Assembly (NCBI RefSeq): GCF_020615385.1
Contig: NZ_JAJAVB010000048.1
Span: 108,034-172,033, forward strand
DNA from: Jiella soli
Lineage (GTDB): Bacteria > Pseudomonadota > Alphaproteobacteria > Rhizobiales > Rhizobiaceae
Length of the DNA: 64,000 bases
Direction of reading: 5' to 3'
Shown here: positions 63,394 to 64,000 of the stretch, one piece after another
Numbering within the stretch: position 1 is the stretch's first letter
Layout of the letters: the number at the start of each line of letters is the position of its first letter
The notes under the pieces: generated by a model
Database searches by the model: none
Told to the model about the DNA's origin: nothing
Seen by the model: the letters and a program-made list of their open reading frames with translations, nothing else
Translations under genes and position numbers: made by a program

Positions 63394-63520
63394 CTGCGAG
63401 TCTTCGCAAGGGCCGGACGTTGCGCGCGCTGTCGGCGGCACCGTTTGTTCCGTCGTGTGAGGAGCCAGGCGCAGCGAACGCATCGCTCCCGCTGTTTGAT
63501 GCAGTGCAAAAAGAAATCGC

Positions 63521-63545
63521 GGAACCGTCGGCCATTCATCCCGTT
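63521..63545 (+). promoter_or_regulatory. EcfG (PhyR-dependent general stress) consensus promoter
   Basis: GGAAC at 63521-63525, a 16-bp spacer, and CGTT at 63542-63545: an exact fit to GGAAC-N16/17-CGTT. Transcription would start near 63552, giving the next gene a leader of about 90 nt. Confidence 0.7.
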
Positions 63546-63642
63546 GTCATGCCGAACCCAGAAGGGCAATAGCCTCAAAGGGTAATGCGCGGTTCGATCC
63601 GCTCGAATCGTGCAGAGTGAATACAGGTAAAGGAATTCCATC

Positions 63643-63972
63643 ATGAAGATGGCTACGATTTTCTCCGCAGCTCTTGTCAGTGCATCGGTTTTTGCTTTCG
63701 GCGCGTCGGCTCAGACGGCCGCGACGTCGAACAGAGCGACGATGTCTGAAACGAATACGATGCAGACCGGGAACACGATGGCGACTGGCCGGGCCGACTA
63801 TGGCACCGCCACCCGGGATGGCGCCATGACCGACGACATGACCACCGGCTCGGTCGAGGTCGAAAGCGAGCCGATCGTTCCCGGTTCCGGCGCGACCTTC
63901 CACGCGGGTGACCCTGCGGTCGGCAAGGCGGCGACCCTCCAGGATCAGGCCCCGCTGCTCGAGAACCGCTAA
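63643..63972 (+). CDS. small exported hypothetical protein, likely stress-induced
   Basis: 109 residues, not recognised. A signal peptide (1-24, ending A-F-G-A-S-A) is followed by a Thr-, Met- and Asn-rich, disordered-looking mature chain with many acidic residues near V-E-V-E-S-E-P. Spacing from AGGAATT to the ATG is acceptable. An exact EcfG-type promoter 98 bp upstream suggests it belongs to the general stress regulon. It is the last gene of the window. Confidence 0.65.
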   Translation: MKMATIFSAALVSASVFAFGASAQTAATSNRATMSETNTMQTGNTMATGRADYGTATRDGAMTDDMTTGSVEVESEPIVPGSGATFHAGDPAVGKAATLQDQAPLLENR

Positions 63973-64000
63973 GAAGCTCAGTCTTCGATATCGATATGAC

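Noticed and set aside
1..64000. CRISPR arrays, insertion sequences and phage genes
   Set aside because: No array of regular direct repeats, no transposase or phage-type product and no terminal inverted repeats were seen anywhere.

Overview
The window is 64 kb of GC-rich (about two thirds G+C by eye) alphaproteobacterial chromosome. Gene content and order point to the order Hyphomicrobiales (Rhizobiales): an rcdA-type DUF1465 gene near rpmE, a DUF1013/trcR gene, cpdR followed by tRNA-Val(GAC), an MmgR/suhB-type small RNA next to hisN, a ROSE-like thermometer in front of hsp20, and short nested palindromes of a type I recall from rhizobial genomes. The set would suit an Aurantimonadaceae-like bacterium, but the family cannot be fixed from this sequence alone.

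Layout. 1-4.2 kb: end of an OmpA/MotB-like protein, a DUF805 membrane protein, a WYL regulator beside a VOC protein, and a periplasmic PQQ-type dehydrogenase followed by a cytochrome c. 4.2-11 kb: an ABC exporter, rpmE, rcdA, a quinone oxidoreductase, a CaCA-type exchanger and trcR. 11-19 kb, almost all on the minus strand: two SDR dehydrogenases, a formaldehyde-activating-enzyme homologue, gpmA, dapB, an MsbA-like exporter, yraN and rsmI. 19-27 kb: a ferredoxin reductase, a frameshifted catalase-family gene, an RMF-like protein, hsp20 with its thermometer, a lipase-like hydrolase, hisN, an MmgR-like sRNA, an N-formylglutamate amidohydrolase, cpdR and tRNA-Val. 27.1-28.3 kb is a gene-poor gap ending in an AT-rich stretch.

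28.3-42.8 kb is an accessory surface-polysaccharide locus: a sterol-desaturase-like hydroxylase, a FemAB/CelD-type acyltransferase, a GINT-like beta-propeller protein, a Wzz/ExoP-type chain-length protein whose kinase domain has lost its Walker A motif, a Wzy/ligase-like polymerase, a GH5 glycosidase, two GT4 glycosyltransferases and a Wzx-like flippase. No priming glycosyltransferase and no outer-membrane exporter are present in the window.

43-64 kb is a mixture of metabolic and stress genes: aldo/keto reductase, NUDIX hydrolase, nucleoside hydrolase, an ABC-2 exporter pair, 6-phosphogluconate dehydrogenase, an arsenic operon (arsC-arsH preceded by a truncated aquaglyceroporin), a SelW-like protein, YfdX, DUF427, betaine aldehyde dehydrogenase and an ECF sigma/anti-sigma pair. 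It ends with the housekeeping genes murA, infA, maf, yacG and mutS, and a small secreted protein behind a sequence that fits the EcfG (general stress) promoter consensus exactly.

Three genes for cell-cycle proteins lie within 20 kb: rcdA and cpdR (adaptors for ClpXP proteolysis of CtrA) and trcR. The best non-coding signals are the hsp20 thermometer, the MmgR-like sRNA, an orphan minus-strand terminator at 7675-7704 that may end a second sRNA, and the EcfG-type promoter at 63521-63545.
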